64,000 nt of DNA from Rhizobium sp. ICMP 5592 (GCF_009498525.1 NZ_QSNT01000003.1:389977-453976), one strand, 5' to 3'. Positions 1-12,940 are shown, counted from the stretch's first letter. The notes: generated by a model not told the origin, from the sequence alone. Translations and numbers: made by a program.

Positions 1-2736
<2,736 letters not shown>

Positions 2737-2801
2737 GCAGTCTCCTCCCTACCGCGGCGCACGTCCGATTGGACAGGCGAAGACACGGTAACCCCTTGAA
2801 G

Positions 2802-2849
2802 CGAAACATGATCCCGAAAACCATCAATGATTTTCGCGATCATGTTTCG
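2802..2849. repeat. Palindromic intergenic repeat between kinase gene and glnE
   Basis: Two arms, CGAAACATGATC-C-CGAAAA and its complement, pair over 18 positions with one mismatch around a 10-base loop. It lies in the gap between the histidine kinase stop and glnE. No T-run follows the stem in the direction of transcription, so it does not look like a simple terminator. Its ends resemble palindromes scattered in rhizobial intergenic regions, but I cannot confirm the family without a genome search. Confidence 0.6.
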
Positions 2850-2874
2850 AACAATCCGATGAAGCAGGATTAAC

Positions 2875-4290
2875 CTATTGTTTCTGCGTGGGGAAGATCA
2901 TGGTCACGGTGAGGCCACGGGCATCGGGGCTGGCCGGGTCGGTATCGGAAAGCTCCAGCTGGCCGCCATGCAGCTCCATCACCGCCTCCACCAGCGAAAG
3001 GCCGAGGCCGGTGCCGGGCTTGGAGCGGCTCTCGTCCAGGCGGAAGAAGCGCTTGATCACCTCGGTCCGCTGGTGGGCGGGAATACCTGGCCCATGGTCG
3101 GCGACGGCAAGGTTCACGGCGTCCGGCGTCCGCGACAGTTTCAGTGTCACCGCCTGCTTGCCGGGACAGCCGGAGGCATATTTGACGGCATTGTCAATGA
3201 GATTGAAGATCGCCTGGCCGATCAGCTCACGATTGCCTTGTACTTCGACATCGGGCTCGATTTCGGCGGTCAGGGCGAGACCCGCCTCCTCCGCCACAGG
3301 CTCGTAGAGCTCGGCCGTATCGGCGACGATGGAGGAGAGATCGACGCCGGTCATTTCGGCGGCGACCGAACCCGCCTCGACGCGGGAGATCATCAGCAGC
3401 GCGTTGAAGGTGCGGATGAGCTGATCGGACTCGCCGATAATGCCTTCCAGCGCCACGCGACGGCCTTCGCCGTCCGCATTGTCGAGCGCATCCGCCGCCT
3501 TGTTGCGCAGCCGCGTCAATGGTGTCTTCAGGTCATGGGCGATATTGTCGGAGACCTGCCGAAGGCCCTCGTTCAGCTTCTCGATGCGCCCGAGCATGGC
3601 GTTCAGCGATGTCGACATGCGGTCGAATTCATCGCCGGAGCCGCCGACCGGCAGGCGCTGCGACAGATCGCCGGCCATGATCTTGCGGCTGGCATCGGTC
3701 ATGCGGTCTATGCGCTTCAGCGCGTTGCGGCCGATACCGAACCAGATCACCAGCGCGCCGAGGCCCATAATCGCCAGTGCCAGCATCAGCGCCTGGCGCA
3801 CCAGCACGCGGAAACGCTCCGGCTCGCCGAGGTCGCGGCCGATCAGGATGCGCAGGCCGTTGTCGAGGAGGAAGATATTGGCAATGGCCAGATGCCGGCG
3901 CTCGGGGTCGACACCGGAATCCGTGTAGCGTTCATAGACGAAGGGCAGTTCCGTCCACCCGGCCTGACCGAGAACGCCGGGCTGCACCGAGGCGACGTTG
4001 CCGGCGAGGATATCGCCGGTGGGGCTGGCAATGACATAGAGATTGGCGCCCGGCTGGCGGGCGCGGCGCTCCATCGTGCGCAGCAGCAGGTTCAACCCGC
4101 CGACATCGTAGGCACGCTTGACCTGGCTGACCTCCTGCTGCACGGCGTCTCGGATCTGTCCGGTCAGCAACCGCTCAGACATGGCCGTGACGTAGAAGAC
4201 GAGCGTGGCGGCGCAGAGCGCAAAGAGAAGGATATAAAGGGCGGAAAGGCGGACTGCGGTGGACTTGAAGAGGACGCGGAAGCGGCTCAT
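2875..4290 (-). CDS. Two-component sensor histidine kinase (EnvZ/OmpB-type architecture)
   Basis: This is a 471-residue inner-membrane sensor kinase. A membrane segment at about residues 16-37, a periplasmic sensor loop of about 130 residues and a second membrane segment near 166-186 are followed by a HAMP linker (about 187-240). The phosphoacceptor is His252 in the H-box AHDLKTPLTR. The ATPase domain shows the N box (NLIDNAVKYA), GPGIP and GTGLGLS. The start overlaps the stop of the response regulator by four bases (ATGA), so the two are co-transcribed. With degP just upstream on the same strand, an envelope-stress role is a reasonable inference. The signal is unknown, and this is not FeuQ, which is encoded separately at 11.5-12.9 kb. 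Confidence 0.93.
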   Translation of the reverse strand: MSRFRVLFKSTAVRLSALYILLFALCAATLVFYVTAMSERLLTGQIRDAVQQEVSQVKRAYDVGGLNLLLRTMERRARQPGANLYVIASPTGDILAGNVASVQPGVLGQAGWTELPFVYERYTDSGVDPERRHLAIANIFLLDNGLRILIGRDLGEPERFRVLVRQALMLALAIMGLGALVIWFGIGRNALKRIDRMTDASRKIMAGDLSQRLPVGGSGDEFDRMSTSLNAMLGRIEKLNEGLRQVSDNIAHDLKTPLTRLRNKAADALDNADGEGRRVALEGIIGESDQLIRTFNALLMISRVEAGSVAAEMTGVDLSSIVADTAELYEPVAEEAGLALTAEIEPDVEVQGNRELIGQAIFNLIDNAVKYASGCPGKQAVTLKLSRTPDAVNLAVADHGPGIPAHQRTEVIKRFFRLDESRSKPGTGLGLSLVEAVMELHGGQLELSDTDPASPDARGLTVTMIFPTQKQ

Positions 4291-4964
4291 CCCTCGTCCT
4301 TGATCATGTAGCCGGCGCCGCGGATCGTCTTCAGCAGCGGCTGGCTGAAGTCTTTTTCGATCTTCGAGCGCAGGCGCGAGACGTGGACGTCGATAACGTT
4401 CGTCTGCGGATCGAAATGATAATCCCAGACATTTTCGAGCAGCATGGTACGCGTCACCACCTGACCGGCGTTCTTCATCAGATATTCCAGCAGACGGAAC
4501 TCGCGCGGCTGCAAGGGTATCTCCTTGCCGCCGCGGCGGACCTCATGCGACAGCCGGTCGAGCTCGAGATCAGCAACGCGGTAGAGCACATCCTGATCCG
4601 GCGTGCCCTTGCGGCGGCCGAGGACTTCGACGCGGGCGAGCAATTCGCTGAAGGCGTAGGGTTTCGGCAGGTAGTCATCACCGCCAGCGCGAAGGCCGGT
4701 GACGCGATCGTCGACTTGGCCGAGGGCAGAGAGGATGAGAACCGGCGTGTGCACGCCCTTGCGGCGCAGCTCGCTGATGACGGAAAGACCGTCGCGGCGC
4801 GGCAGCATGCGATCGATGATGGCGACGTCGTAGACATTCTCCGTGCCCATGAAGAGACCGCTCTCACCGTCGCTCGCATGGTCGGCAACAATGCCGGCCT
4901 CGCGAAACGCCTTGGTGAGATAGGCGGCTGCTTCCAGATCGTCTTCGATAATCAAAATCTTCAT
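4287..4964 (-). CDS. OmpR-family response regulator
   Basis: A 225-residue response regulator paired with the downstream kinase. The receiver domain opens with MKILIIEDD; the acid pocket is at residues 8-9 and the phosphoacceptor is Asp51 (IIDRMLP). The C-terminal winged-helix domain carries LQPREFRLLEYLM and ends with the usual RGAGYMI. I chose the ATG at 4964 because the receiver fold starts there. In-frame starts at 5045 and 5135 would add an unstructured extension with no homologous feature. It lies 187 bases downstream of degP, close enough for a shared transcript, though the gap could hold its own promoter. Confidence 0.93.
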   Translation of the reverse strand: MKILIIEDDLEAAAYLTKAFREAGIVADHASDGESGLFMGTENVYDVAIIDRMLPRRDGLSVISELRRKGVHTPVLILSALGQVDDRVTGLRAGGDDYLPKPYAFSELLARVEVLGRRKGTPDQDVLYRVADLELDRLSHEVRRGGKEIPLQPREFRLLEYLMKNAGQVVTRTMLLENVWDYHFDPQTNVIDVHVSRLRSKIEKDFSQPLLKTIRGAGYMIKDEG

Positions 4965-5151
4965 GTGGGCAACATTATCCGCCGGCAGTGCTTTAGCACA
5001 ACCGGAATCGGAGGAGTCCACAGCATGTTGGCCAGAGGTTGTCATCTTGTACCTGCCCTGAAAACGTTGATCGATGAAGGCACGTTGGAAACAGAGGAGC
5101 CGCGCCAGCCGTGGCCAGCGCGGCTCCCAATTCATTCAATCGACGGAAAGA

Positions 5152-6705
5152 TCAGCCGGCGTTGATCGGCAGGGCAACGAAGCGGCTGCCGTCGCCGGAC
5201 TGAATCTGGAACAGCGCGCGAGTGCGGCCATCCTTCTTCGCCTGCTCGATGACCTTCGCGATGTCGCCGGCATTGGAGACTTCCTGGTTGTTGACCGAGG
5301 TAATCTTCTCGCCTTCCTTCACGCCCTTGTCGGCGGCGTCGGAATCCGGATCGACGCCGGTGATCGCAACACCCTTGCCATCATCGGACGGGCCGACGGT
5401 GAGGCCGAGATCGGCAAGCGCCTTTTCGGAGGACGGCTGCTGCGGCTGAGATTGCTGCGAATTGTCGTCGTTCGACGCCTGGCTCTGTTCAGCCGGCAGC
5501 GTACCGAGTTCGACGGTGACCGACTGGGACTTGCCGGCCCGCCACAGCGAGACATCGACCTTGGCACCCGGCTGCATCGCACCGATGCGGCGGGCGAGAT
5601 CGCGCGGATCCTTGACCGGCTCGCCATTGACGGCGGTTACGACGTCACCGTTCTTGATGCCGGCCTTCTGGCCCGGAGAGCCATCCTGCGGGGAGACGAC
5701 CAACGCGCCGCTCGGCTCGGACAGACCAAGCGATTCGGCAATGTCCTTGGTGACCGGCTGGATCTGAACACCGAGCCAACCGCGCGATACGGTGCCGCTC
5801 TTGATCAGGTCGGCAACGACGTCCTTGGCGGTGGTGGCGGGGATGGCGAAGGCGATGCCGACGCTGCCGCCCGACTGCGAAAAGATCGCGGTGTTGATGC
5901 CGACGACCTGACCGTTGAGGTTGAAGGTCGGGCCACCGGAATTGCCCTTGTTCACGGGCGCATCGATCTGGATGTAGTCGTCATAGGGGCCGGAATGAAT
6001 GTCGCGGCCACGGGCCGAGACGATACCGGCTGTCACCGTGCCGCCAAGGCCGAAGGGATTGCCGACGGCAACGACCCAGTCGCCAACACGAACCTTCTCG
6101 TCGTCGGCCCAGTTGACATAGGTGAACTTCTTGCCCTTGCCGTCAACCTTCAGCACAGCAAGATCAGTGCGCGAATCCTTGCCGACCAGCTTGGCATCGA
6201 ACTCGGTGCCGTCGTTGAGAATGACAACGAAGGCAGCGCCATCGGAAACGACGTGGTTGTTGGTGACGATATAGCCATCTTCCGAGACGAAGAAGCCGGA
6301 GCCCTGAGCGACCGGGCGCAGATGGCCCTTGCTATCAGGCTGACCTTTTTGCTGGCCTTGCTGCTGGTTGCGACCCTGCTGCTGCTGGAACTGCTTGAAG
6401 AACTTCTTCAGCGGATGATCGTCCGGCAACTCATCGAAACCACGACCGAGACCAAAGGAATCGTCTTCGTCGGCAACCGGATTGATGCGGGATTCGACGC
6501 GAACGGAAACAACCGCCGGAGAGACGGCGTCGACGACATTGGCGAAGCTCGGAACCTGCGGAGCCTGAACATTGACGGCATCGGCATAGGAACGGCTGAC
6601 TTCAGCCGGGACACCGGTGGCAAGGGCAGCGACAGCGAGACCGGCGACGACAGAAGCTTTCATAGCGGTGCTACGGGACAAAGTGTCCTTGATATTCCTG
6701 AACAT
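5152..6705 (-). CDS. degP: Periplasmic Do-family serine endoprotease (DegP/HtrA)
   Basis: This protease and chaperone of the periplasm degrades misfolded envelope proteins. The 517-residue protein has an N-terminal export signal (about residues 15-41), a trypsin-like domain with catalytic His151 (TNNHVVSDG), Asp181 (RTDLAVL) and Ser256 (GNSGGP), and two PDZ domains (about 283-385 and 425-510). A Gln-rich stretch at about 106-122 sits in the regulatory LA loop, which varies within the family. It lies between the cycL gene and an OmpR-type pair, all on the same strand. The same order with a gene named degP1 is known from Sinorhizobium. Start ATG 6705 follows AAAGGTAA. Confidence 0.95.
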   Translation of the reverse strand: MFRNIKDTLSRSTAMKASVVAGLAVAALATGVPAEVSRSYADAVNVQAPQVPSFANVVDAVSPAVVSVRVESRINPVADEDDSFGLGRGFDELPDDHPLKKFFKQFQQQQGRNQQQGQQKGQPDSKGHLRPVAQGSGFFVSEDGYIVTNNHVVSDGAAFVVILNDGTEFDAKLVGKDSRTDLAVLKVDGKGKKFTYVNWADDEKVRVGDWVVAVGNPFGLGGTVTAGIVSARGRDIHSGPYDDYIQIDAPVNKGNSGGPTFNLNGQVVGINTAIFSQSGGSVGIAFAIPATTAKDVVADLIKSGTVSRGWLGVQIQPVTKDIAESLGLSEPSGALVVSPQDGSPGQKAGIKNGDVVTAVNGEPVKDPRDLARRIGAMQPGAKVDVSLWRAGKSQSVTVELGTLPAEQSQASNDDNSQQSQPQQPSSEKALADLGLTVGPSDDGKGVAITGVDPDSDAADKGVKEGEKITSVNNQEVSNAGDIAKVIEQAKKDGRTRALFQIQSGDGSRFVALPINAG

Positions 6706-6879
6706 ATGCGAGTTACCTTTTCTTCTCTCGTCCGATTTTCTTCCACCGGCGGGACCGGTGATGAAGGCTTATGGGAATGATATAGGGCTTCGGACCTTAC
6801 GGCGAACTGTCCGACCCATGAAAACTTGGTAATGTAACGAAATATTGTCGACAGGAGCAAAACAACGTGTCGTGTAACG

Positions 6880-7335
6880 TCACTTGTCAAGGATCTCGCT
6901 GAGGCGCGCCTCTTCCTCCGGCGTCAACCGCGTCCCCGTCGGCTTTCCGGCGCGGCGTCTGGCATAAACTGCGAGAGCAAGCCCGCCGACAACGAAGAGC
7001 GTTATCGGCGCTCCCCAGAGCAGCAAGGTCTTTTCGGTGAAGCGCGGCTTCAGCAGAACGAACTCGCCATAACGGGAGACGATATAGTCGAGCACCTGCT
7101 TGTCGCTATCGCCGTCAGCGAGGCGCTTGCGCACCAGAAGGCGCAGGTCGCGGGCGAGATCGGCATTGGAATCGTCGATCGACTGGTTCTGGCAGACCAT
7201 GCAGCGCAGCTCGGCCGAGATCGTGCGCGCCCGTGTTTCCAGAGTCGGATCGGGCAACACCTCGTCCGGGTTGACGGCGAAGGCAGGTGCGGCCGCGAAG
7301 AAAAGCGCAAGGGCCAGGAACAATTGCCGGATCAT
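6880..7335 (-). CDS. cycL: Cytochrome c maturation protein CycL/CcmH
   Basis: CcmH is a periplasm-facing, membrane-anchored thiol protein that helps keep apocytochrome cysteines reduced before haem attachment. The 151-residue product has a signal peptide ending near AFA20, the redox motif LRC45MVC48QN typical of the family, and one membrane helix near residues 103-122. I set the start at ATG 7335 because it overlaps the cycK stop by four bases and gives a proper signal peptide. The longer open frame begins inside cycK and adds unrelated sequence. It is the last gene of cycHJKL, with about 170 bases before degP. Confidence 0.95.
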   Translation of the reverse strand: MIRQLFLALALFFAAAPAFAVNPDEVLPDPTLETRARTISAELRCMVCQNQSIDDSNADLARDLRLLVRKRLADGDSDKQVLDYIVSRYGEFVLLKPRFTEKTLLLWGAPITLFVVGGLALAVYARRRAGKPTGTRLTPEEEARLSEILDK

Positions 7336-9323
7336 TCCGCCGGCTCCATCGCTGGACGAGGCGCCGGCTTCGCCTTCCGGCTCGGGGCACCGACGCGCAG
7401 GCGGCGGTCGCTGAGCGAGACAAAACCGCCCAGCGCCATGATGACCGCGCCGCCCCAGATGCAGAGGATGAAGGGCTTCCACCAGATGCGGACGACCATT
7501 CCGCCATCATTGGTGGGATCGCCGAGCGAGACGTAGAGCTGGCTCAAACCGAGGGTCAGAATGCCGGCCTCGGTCGTCGCCGTGCGGCTGGCGGTGAAGA
7601 CGCGCTTGGAGGAGGAGACATCAGCGGCGGCGACGCCACCGCGGCTGACGGTGAAGTGGCCGCGATCCTCGGTGAAGTTGGGGCCGACGCCCGGTTTCGT
7701 GCCGTCGAAACGCAATGTGTAGCCGCCGAGTTCCGCCGTGCCGCCCGGCTTCATCGTGGTGATATTCTCGGTCTCGAACGTGGTGACGGCGACGATGCCA
7801 AGCACGGTGACGCCGAGCCCGGCATGGGCAAGCGCCGTCCCAAAGGCGGAGCGCGGCAGGCCGCTCAGCCGCCGCCAGGCGACATTGCCCTTAACCTTGC
7901 CGATGCCGGCGCGATACCAGAGATCGGTGACAGCGCCGAAAACCAGAAAGAAGCCAGCGGCAAGACCGAGAACAGCAAGCACCGGCCCGCCGTGGCGGAT
8001 GTAGAACAGGACAAGGCCCGCCATCAGGGCAAGGGCGGCGGCGACATAGAGCCGCTGCAGCACGCCGAGCAGATCGCCGCGCTTCCAGGCCAGCAACGGT
8101 CCGAAGGGGACGGCGATCAGGATCGGCGTCATCAACAGGCCGAAGGTCATATTGAAGAAGGGCGGTCCGACGGAGATTTTGTCGCCGGTCAGGGTTTCCA
8201 GCGCCAGCGGATAGAGCGTGCCGGTCAGCACTGTGCCGCAGGCGACCGTCAGGATGAGGTTGTTCAGCACCAGCGCACCCTCGCGCGAAATCGGCGCGAA
8301 CAGGCCGCCGGCGGCAAGCCTCGGAGCGCGGAAAGCGAAGAGCGACAGTGCGCCGCCGATGAAGAGCATCAGGATACAGAGAATGAAGATGCCGCGTGTC
8401 GGATCGCTGGCGAAGGAATGCACAGAGGTCAGTACGCCCGAGCGCACCAGGAAAGTGCCGAGCAGCGACAGCGAGAAAGTCAGGATCGCCAGTAGCACCG
8501 TCCAGATCTTCAGCGCATCACGCTTTTCCATGACGAGGGCCGAATGCAGCAGCGCGGTGCCGGCAAGCCAGGGCATGAAGGAGGCATTCTCCACCGGATC
8601 CCAGAACCACCAGCCGCCCCAGCCGAGCTCGTAATAGGCCCAGTAGGAACCCATGGCGATACCGAGCGTCAAGAAGGTCCAGGCGGCGAGCGTCCACGGG
8701 CGAACCCAGCGCGCCCAGGCGGCATCGATGCGGCCTTCGAGAAGGGCCGCGACCGCGAAGGAGAAACAGACCGAGAAGCCAACATAGCCGAGATAAAGCA
8801 GCGGCGGATGGATCGCCAGGCCGATATCCTGCAACACCGGATTAAGGTCCTTGCCCTCGGCAGGCGCCGGGTTGAGGCGGATGAAGGGATTGGAGGTCAG
8901 GAGGATGAAGACCAGGAAAGCAGCCGAGATCCAGGATTGCACCGCGAGCACATTGGCGCGCAGCGTATCCGGCAGATTGCGCCCGAACAGCGCAACCAGC
9001 GCACTGAACAGCGCCAGGATCAGCAGCCAGAGCATCATCGATCCCTCGTGATTGCCCCATACCCCGGAGATCTTGAAGATCAGCGGCATCAGCGAATGAG
9101 AGTTTTCCCAGACGTTCAGCACCGAAAAGTCGGAAACGACATAGGCATAGGTGAGCACGCCGAAGGAAAAGGCGACCAGCGCGAACATGAGCACCGCACC
9201 GACCGGGGCGATATCCATCATCGACAATTCGCCCCGCCGCGCACCGATCACCGGAATGATCGAGACGATGATCGCGGTGGCAAGCGCCAGCACCAGCGCG
9301 TAATGTCCGAGCTCGATGATCAT
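7332..9323 (-). CDS. cycK: Haem lyase subunit CycK/CcmF
   Basis: CcmF is the integral membrane part of the system I haem lyase, which joins haem from CcmE to apocytochrome c. The 663-residue polytopic protein carries WGNHEGS near residue 90 and the tryptophan-rich WWD segment ([13 protein letters not shown], about 234-246), both diagnostic of the CcmF/CcmC family. Several conserved histidines flank the membrane segments. It overlaps cycJ upstream and cycL downstream by four bases each, which indicates translational coupling. Length and motifs are as expected, with no sign of damage. Confidence 0.97.
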   Translation of the reverse strand: MIIELGHYALVLALATAIIVSIIPVIGARRGELSMMDIAPVGAVLMFALVAFSFGVLTYAYVVSDFSVLNVWENSHSLMPLIFKISGVWGNHEGSMMLWLLILALFSALVALFGRNLPDTLRANVLAVQSWISAAFLVFILLTSNPFIRLNPAPAEGKDLNPVLQDIGLAIHPPLLYLGYVGFSVCFSFAVAALLEGRIDAAWARWVRPWTLAAWTFLTLGIAMGSYWAYYELGWGGWWFWDPVENASFMPWLAGTALLHSALVMEKRDALKIWTVLLAILTFSLSLLGTFLVRSGVLTSVHSFASDPTRGIFILCILMLFIGGALSLFAFRAPRLAAGGLFAPISREGALVLNNLILTVACGTVLTGTLYPLALETLTGDKISVGPPFFNMTFGLLMTPILIAVPFGPLLAWKRGDLLGVLQRLYVAAALALMAGLVLFYIRHGGPVLAVLGLAAGFFLVFGAVTDLWYRAGIGKVKGNVAWRRLSGLPRSAFGTALAHAGLGVTVLGIVAVTTFETENITTMKPGGTAELGGYTLRFDGTKPGVGPNFTEDRGHFTVSRGGVAAADVSSSKRVFTASRTATTEAGILTLGLSQLYVSLGDPTNDGGMVVRIWWKPFILCIWGGAVIMALGGFVSLSDRRLRVGAPSRKAKPAPRPAMEPAE

Positions 9324-9769
9324 TGGCTTGCTTCCTCGCCCTTCCAGACGCCGTCGGCCTTCAGCCTGTCGGCAACCTGCTTCGGCATGTAGCGTTCATC
9401 ATGCTTGGCCAGTACGCTGTCGGCAACAAAGACGTCGCTGCCCGGCTCGAATTTGCCCTCGGTGACGACCCCCTGCCCCTCACGGAAGAGATCGGGCAGG
9501 ATGCCGTTATATCTGACCTTGATCGCATCGGAGCCGTCGGTGACGGAAAATTGGACCTGCGTCCCCTCGCCACGCACAATGCTGCCCTCACCGACGAGAC
9601 CGCCGAGGCGGATCAGGGTCCCCGCGCCGATTGGGTTCTTGGCGAGATCGCCGGGCATGTAGAAATAAGCAACCGACTGGCTGAAGGCGAAGAGGACGAG
9701 CAGCACTGCGGTAGCGATGAAGCCCATGCCACCGGCAATGACAGCCAAACGTTTCTGCTTACGAGTCAT
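9320..9769 (-). CDS. cycJ: Periplasmic haem chaperone CycJ/CcmE
   Basis: CcmE binds haem covalently in the periplasm and passes it to the CcmF/CcmH lyase. The 149-residue protein has one N-terminal membrane anchor (about residues 9-30), an OB-fold, and the haem-binding histidine in AKH123DERYMP, with Tyr127 as the likely axial ligand. ATG 9769 overlaps the cycH stop by four bases. Second gene of the cycHJKL operon. Confidence 0.97.
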   Translation of the reverse strand: MTRKQKRLAVIAGGMGFIATAVLLVLFAFSQSVAYFYMPGDLAKNPIGAGTLIRLGGLVGEGSIVRGEGTQVQFSVTDGSDAIKVRYNGILPDLFREGQGVVTEGKFEPGSDVFVADSVLAKHDERYMPKQVADRLKADGVWKGEEASQ

Positions 9770-10923
9770 TGCTGCGTCACCTCCGTCGGCAGGCCAAGCT
9801 CTTTCGCCAGAGCCACGAGCTGCTGCCCCTCACCGCCATCGGCGGGAAACGCGGCAAGACCGCGCTTCAGCGCATCGGCCGCACGCTCTTTGTCGTTCAG
9901 CACGGCATAGGAGCGGATCAGCCGCAACCAGCCCTCGAAATTGTTCGGATCTTCCTTGAGCTTGGCGTCGAGGCTCTCGACCATGCCGCGGATCATCTGC
10001 TGCCGATCGCCACTGTTCAACGAATTCATGGCCTCGACTTGTTCAGGCGTCGGGTTCCCCGGCGCCCTCGCCTCAGTCGATCCAACCGTCGCCATATCAT
10101 CGGCTGTGCCGCTGTTCTTGGCGATATGATCGTTGACCGCAGCCATCCAGGGCGCTTCGGGCGGCGATTGCTTCGCCAGCGCCACGAAGGCGGTTCTGGC
10201 TTCCGCCGCCTTGCCATCCTGCTCCAGCGCCAGCGCCAGATAGAACAGCGCGCGGGGATTGTTGGCATCGAGCGCCAGCGACTGCTGCAACGTACCGCGC
10301 GCCTCCGCCGTGACGATGCCGCCGGCCTTCATGATCAGCACCTCGCCTAGGCTGCCGAACCGCTCGGCGCTGGGGCCGAGCAGGCGAATGACATTGCGAT
10401 AGGCAAGCTCCGCATCAACGATGCGGTTGGTCTTCAGGTAGATCGGCGCCAGCACTTCCCAGCCCTTGCCGTCATCGGGGTTCTGCGCCAGATGTTGCTC
10501 GACCTTGACGATGGAAATGGCAAGATCGTTGCCGGGCTGTTCGAGACGCGCTTCCAGCGGCTGCGACGGCAGACCGGGAGCGCCTTTCATGAGATAAAGA
10601 CAGAGACCGATCGCCGGCAGGATAACGATGATGAAGGCTTGCGAGAAGCGATAATTGCCCCGTGTCGCCGCTTTCGCGGTATTCGACGCGGCATTCGAAA
10701 CGGCCAACAGGCGCCGACCGATTTCGGCACGGGCGTAACCGGCCTCTTCGGCGGAGATCAGGCCGCCCGCGAGATCGCGGTCCAGCTCGCGAAGCTGATC
10801 ACGGTAGACGGCTGCCTCCCCGGCACGGCCGTCATCCGCCACATTTGCTCCGCGCAAAAGAGGATAGAGCAGGACGGCACCGACAACAGCCGTCAGAACG
10901 GCCACGAGAATCCAGAACAGCAT
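9766..10923 (-). CDS. cycH: Cytochrome c biogenesis protein CycH/CcmI
   Basis: CcmI is a membrane-anchored TPR protein that holds apocytochromes for the haem lyase. From the ATG at 10923 the product is 385 residues. It starts with a membrane helix ([12 protein letters not shown]), a Leu-rich cytoplasmic loop and a second helix (about residues 92-110), followed by periplasmic TPR-like repeats. A longer frame from 10965 adds 14 residues that do not look like an anchor, so I prefer 10923. First gene of the operon. In R. leguminosarum, mutants of cycHJKL and of feuPQ both affect high-affinity iron uptake, and the two loci are close together here. Confidence 0.93.
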   Translation of the reverse strand: MLFWILVAVLTAVVGAVLLYPLLRGANVADDGRAGEAAVYRDQLRELDRDLAGGLISAEEAGYARAEIGRRLLAVSNAASNTAKAATRGNYRFSQAFIIVILPAIGLCLYLMKGAPGLPSQPLEARLEQPGNDLAISIVKVEQHLAQNPDDGKGWEVLAPIYLKTNRIVDAELAYRNVIRLLGPSAERFGSLGEVLIMKAGGIVTAEARGTLQQSLALDANNPRALFYLALALEQDGKAAEARTAFVALAKQSPPEAPWMAAVNDHIAKNSGTADDMATVGSTEARAPGNPTPEQVEAMNSLNSGDRQQMIRGMVESLDAKLKEDPNNFEGWLRLIRSYAVLNDKERAADALKRGLAAFPADGGEGQQLVALAKELGLPTEVTQQ

Positions 10924-10935
10924 AGACGCCCAATA

Positions 10936-10965
10936 CTTTAACCGGGCGCTTATTCCAACCGTCAA
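10936..10965 (-). promoter_or_regulatory. Possible cycH promoter
   Basis: Reading the minus strand, TTGACG (10965-10960) is followed after 18 bases by TTAAAG (10941-10936). If used, transcription would begin only a few bases before the cycH ATG at 10923, giving a nearly leaderless message. That would fit the absence of a clear ribosome site there. Matched by eye only. Confidence 0.35.
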
Positions 10966-11020
10966 AGCCCGGTTGACGAAGATTTGAGGCGTTTGGCCGC
11001 GCTTTCAGGCGTATGGAATT

Positions 11021-11452
11021 CTAGTTCAATGGCGACCAGGTGCCGTCGTCATTGCGGCAGGCAGCGCCCCTTGCCTGGGTCGGCTTGCCGTCGACGGTGA
11101 CCGTGTGCCGATACTGGCGGCAATTCTGCGAGCCGACCTGATAAGGGGCGGCAGCCACGACTTCGCCACTGACATTCTTGCTCGTCCAGACGACGGGCAT
11201 GCCAAGCGGCGCGGTTTCAAGAGCCCGATATTCCGCCTCCAGCGCCCGCCGCTGGTCATTGTCGCTGAGCTGGATGCCGGTGCGACCGACGATACCGCCC
11301 TCCAAGGCCGCAATATACGGCGTCGAAGCCGGCGGCTTGGCGGTGGACAGGAAACTGACGCCGGGGATCTTACCGCTCGTTGTCGAGCAGGCGGAAAGGC
11401 CAATCATGACAAGAAAGGACGGAACGATCAGAAAAAAGGTGCGAAGCTTCAT
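11021..11452 (-). CDS. Small outer-membrane lipoprotein with 17-kDa surface-antigen-like C-terminus
   Basis: A 143-residue lipoprotein. The lipobox LSAC22 follows a hydrophobic leader, so the mature protein starts at Cys22 and should be lipidated. The C-terminal part (conserved QN-C-RQY, then C-NDDGTW) resembles the RT0821/Lpp0805 and 17-kDa surface antigen family. The cysteines in QNCRQY and AACRND could form a disulfide. It lies between feuQ and cycH on the same strand, about 90 bases from each. Function unknown; an envelope-integrity role is only suggested by the family. Confidence 0.82.
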   Translation of the reverse strand: MKLRTFFLIVPSFLVMIGLSACSTTSGKIPGVSFLSTAKPPASTPYIAALEGGIVGRTGIQLSDNDQRRALEAEYRALETAPLGMPVVWTSKNVSGEVVAAAPYQVGSQNCRQYRHTVTVDGKPTQARGAACRNDDGTWSPLN

Positions 11453-11542
11453 ACAACCGAACCAATATCAACGAGCAAACCAGAGGTACTGCAGTGCGGC
11501 ATCTTCATGACGCAGCACATCTTTTTGGCATCATGCCGCGCA

Positions 11543-12940
11543 TCAAGCAACATCCTTCGTTACCCCCGGCAGAATTAAGCTGGCGCGAAGACCGCCCCAG
11601 GGACCGCGGGACAGCTCGAGCCGCCCCTGATATTCGTTGGTGATCTCGCTGACGATCGAAAGCCCAAGGCCCGTGCCCGGCTTGCTCTCATCGAGCCTGC
11701 GGCCGCGCTTCATCGCCTCGCGTATCTGGTCCGGCTCCAGGCCAGGTCCATCGTCCTCGACCACCAGTTCCACCCAATGGCGCCTGGCCGGATCGATGCC
11801 CTTGACCTCCGCCGGCGCCTCACTGGCGGCCACACGCACCTTATGCTCCGCAAAGCGGGCGGCATTCTCGAGGAGGTTTCCGACCGTTTCCTCCAGATCC
11901 TGCTGTTCCATGGCGAGCGCCAGGTTCGGCGACACGGAAAGCTCGAATTCCTTATCGGCATTGAGCCGCCGCATGACGCGTACCAGACGTTCCAGTGCCG
12001 GCTCCGCTTCGGTTCGGGCCAGCACGGATTCGCGCTGCGCCGCGATGCGGGCACGGTTGAGATAGGACTGCACCTGTCCCTGCATGGCCTCGGCCTGGCT
12101 CTTGACGAGATCGCCATGCGAGCGCTCCAGCACGCGGGATTCATTGAGCAGGACCGCAATCGGCGTCTTCAGCGAATGGGCGAGATTGCCGACCTGCATT
12201 CGCGCCCGCTCGACGATGCGCCGGTTGCTCTCGATCAGCGCGTTGACCTCGTTGGCGAGCGGCAGGATTTCGCGCGGGAAATCCCCCTGCAATCGTTCGC
12301 TCTCGCCGGCGCGAATGCGCTCCAGCGCCGCGCGTGCCTTATCGAGCGGCATCAGGCCGTAGAGAATGGCGAGTGCATTGACGATCAGGCTGCCGACACC
12401 AAACCCGACGAGCGCGAAATAAAGGCTATGGGAGAAATTGCGGACATCGTCCTCCACCACGGCGACGTTGCCGGTGACGCGGAAGCGCGCCGCGCGGCCG
12501 TCGGTGTCGAGCACGACCTCGGTCTCGGCCACCTGCACCTGATTTCCGAAGGCATCCGTGACGATGTAATAGCGCTCGTAGTTCTTGTCGAAGGGCGCTT
12601 CCAGCACCGAGAGAACGGGCAAGGTCGAGGCGCCGAGCGAGGGCGAAACCAGCGGTGTCGCGGTATAGGTGCCGAGCGGCTCGACCATCCAGTACCAGCC
12701 GGTCTTCGGCTGGGCGAAACGCAGATCGCCGAGTTGCGGGCTGCCCGACAGAGCGCCCTGATCGCCGATCGTGACGGAGTTGATGACGTTATAGAGCTGC
12801 GCCCTCAGGAGGTCCTGAAAGCCGCGCTCGGCGCTCTTGCGATAGATATTCGAGATGACGAGCCCGATCACCACCAGCGCCACGGCGGACCAGAGTGTGG
12901 TCAACAGCAGGACGCGAGCGGTGAGCGACTTAATTCGCAT
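11543..12940 (-). CDS. feuQ: Sensor histidine kinase FeuQ
   Basis: FeuQ is the inner-membrane kinase partner of FeuP. From ATG 12940 the protein has 465 residues: a membrane segment at about 9-31, a periplasmic domain to about 172, a second membrane segment at 173-195, a HAMP-like linker, the phosphoacceptor His255 (NLAHSLKTPI) and an ATPase domain with NLLENAARFA, DDGPGL and GTGLGLS. The start lies 11 bases inside the 3' end of feuP, so the two are translationally coupled. In Sinorhizobium FeuPQ controls genes needed for cyclic glucan export and symbiosis; in R. leguminosarum it was linked to iron uptake. Symbol assigned from sequence type plus gene order with feuP, feuN and cycHJKL. Confidence 0.9.
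   Translation of the reverse strand: MRIKSLTARVLLLTTLWSAVALVVIGLVISNIYRKSAERGFQDLLRAQLYNVINSVTIGDQGALSGSPQLGDLRFAQPKTGWYWMVEPLGTYTATPLVSPSLGASTLPVLSVLEAPFDKNYERYYIVTDAFGNQVQVAETEVVLDTDGRAARFRVTGNVAVVEDDVRNFSHSLYFALVGFGVGSLIVNALAILYGLMPLDKARAALERIRAGESERLQGDFPREILPLANEVNALIESNRRIVERARMQVGNLAHSLKTPIAVLLNESRVLERSHGDLVKSQAEAMQGQVQSYLNRARIAAQRESVLARTEAEPALERLVRVMRRLNADKEFELSVSPNLALAMEQQDLEETVGNLLENAARFAEHKVRVAASEAPAEVKGIDPARRHWVELVVEDDGPGLEPDQIREAMKRGRRLDESKPGTGLGLSIVSEITNEYQGRLELSRGPWGGLRASLILPGVTKDVA

Noticed and set aside
2878..4311. 477-codon open frame on the plus strand
   Set aside because: It lies antisense to the histidine kinase gene. GC-rich codon use leaves the opposite strand open, and no domain or ribosome site supports it.
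5074..6780. 568-codon open frame on the plus strand
   Set aside because: It is the shadow of degP. The translation is low-complexity Arg/Gly/Asp-rich sequence with no family resemblance.
7287..8495. 402-codon open frame on the plus strand
   Set aside because: Antisense to cycK. The Arg/Gln/Gly-rich translation is typical of a shadow frame in high-GC DNA.
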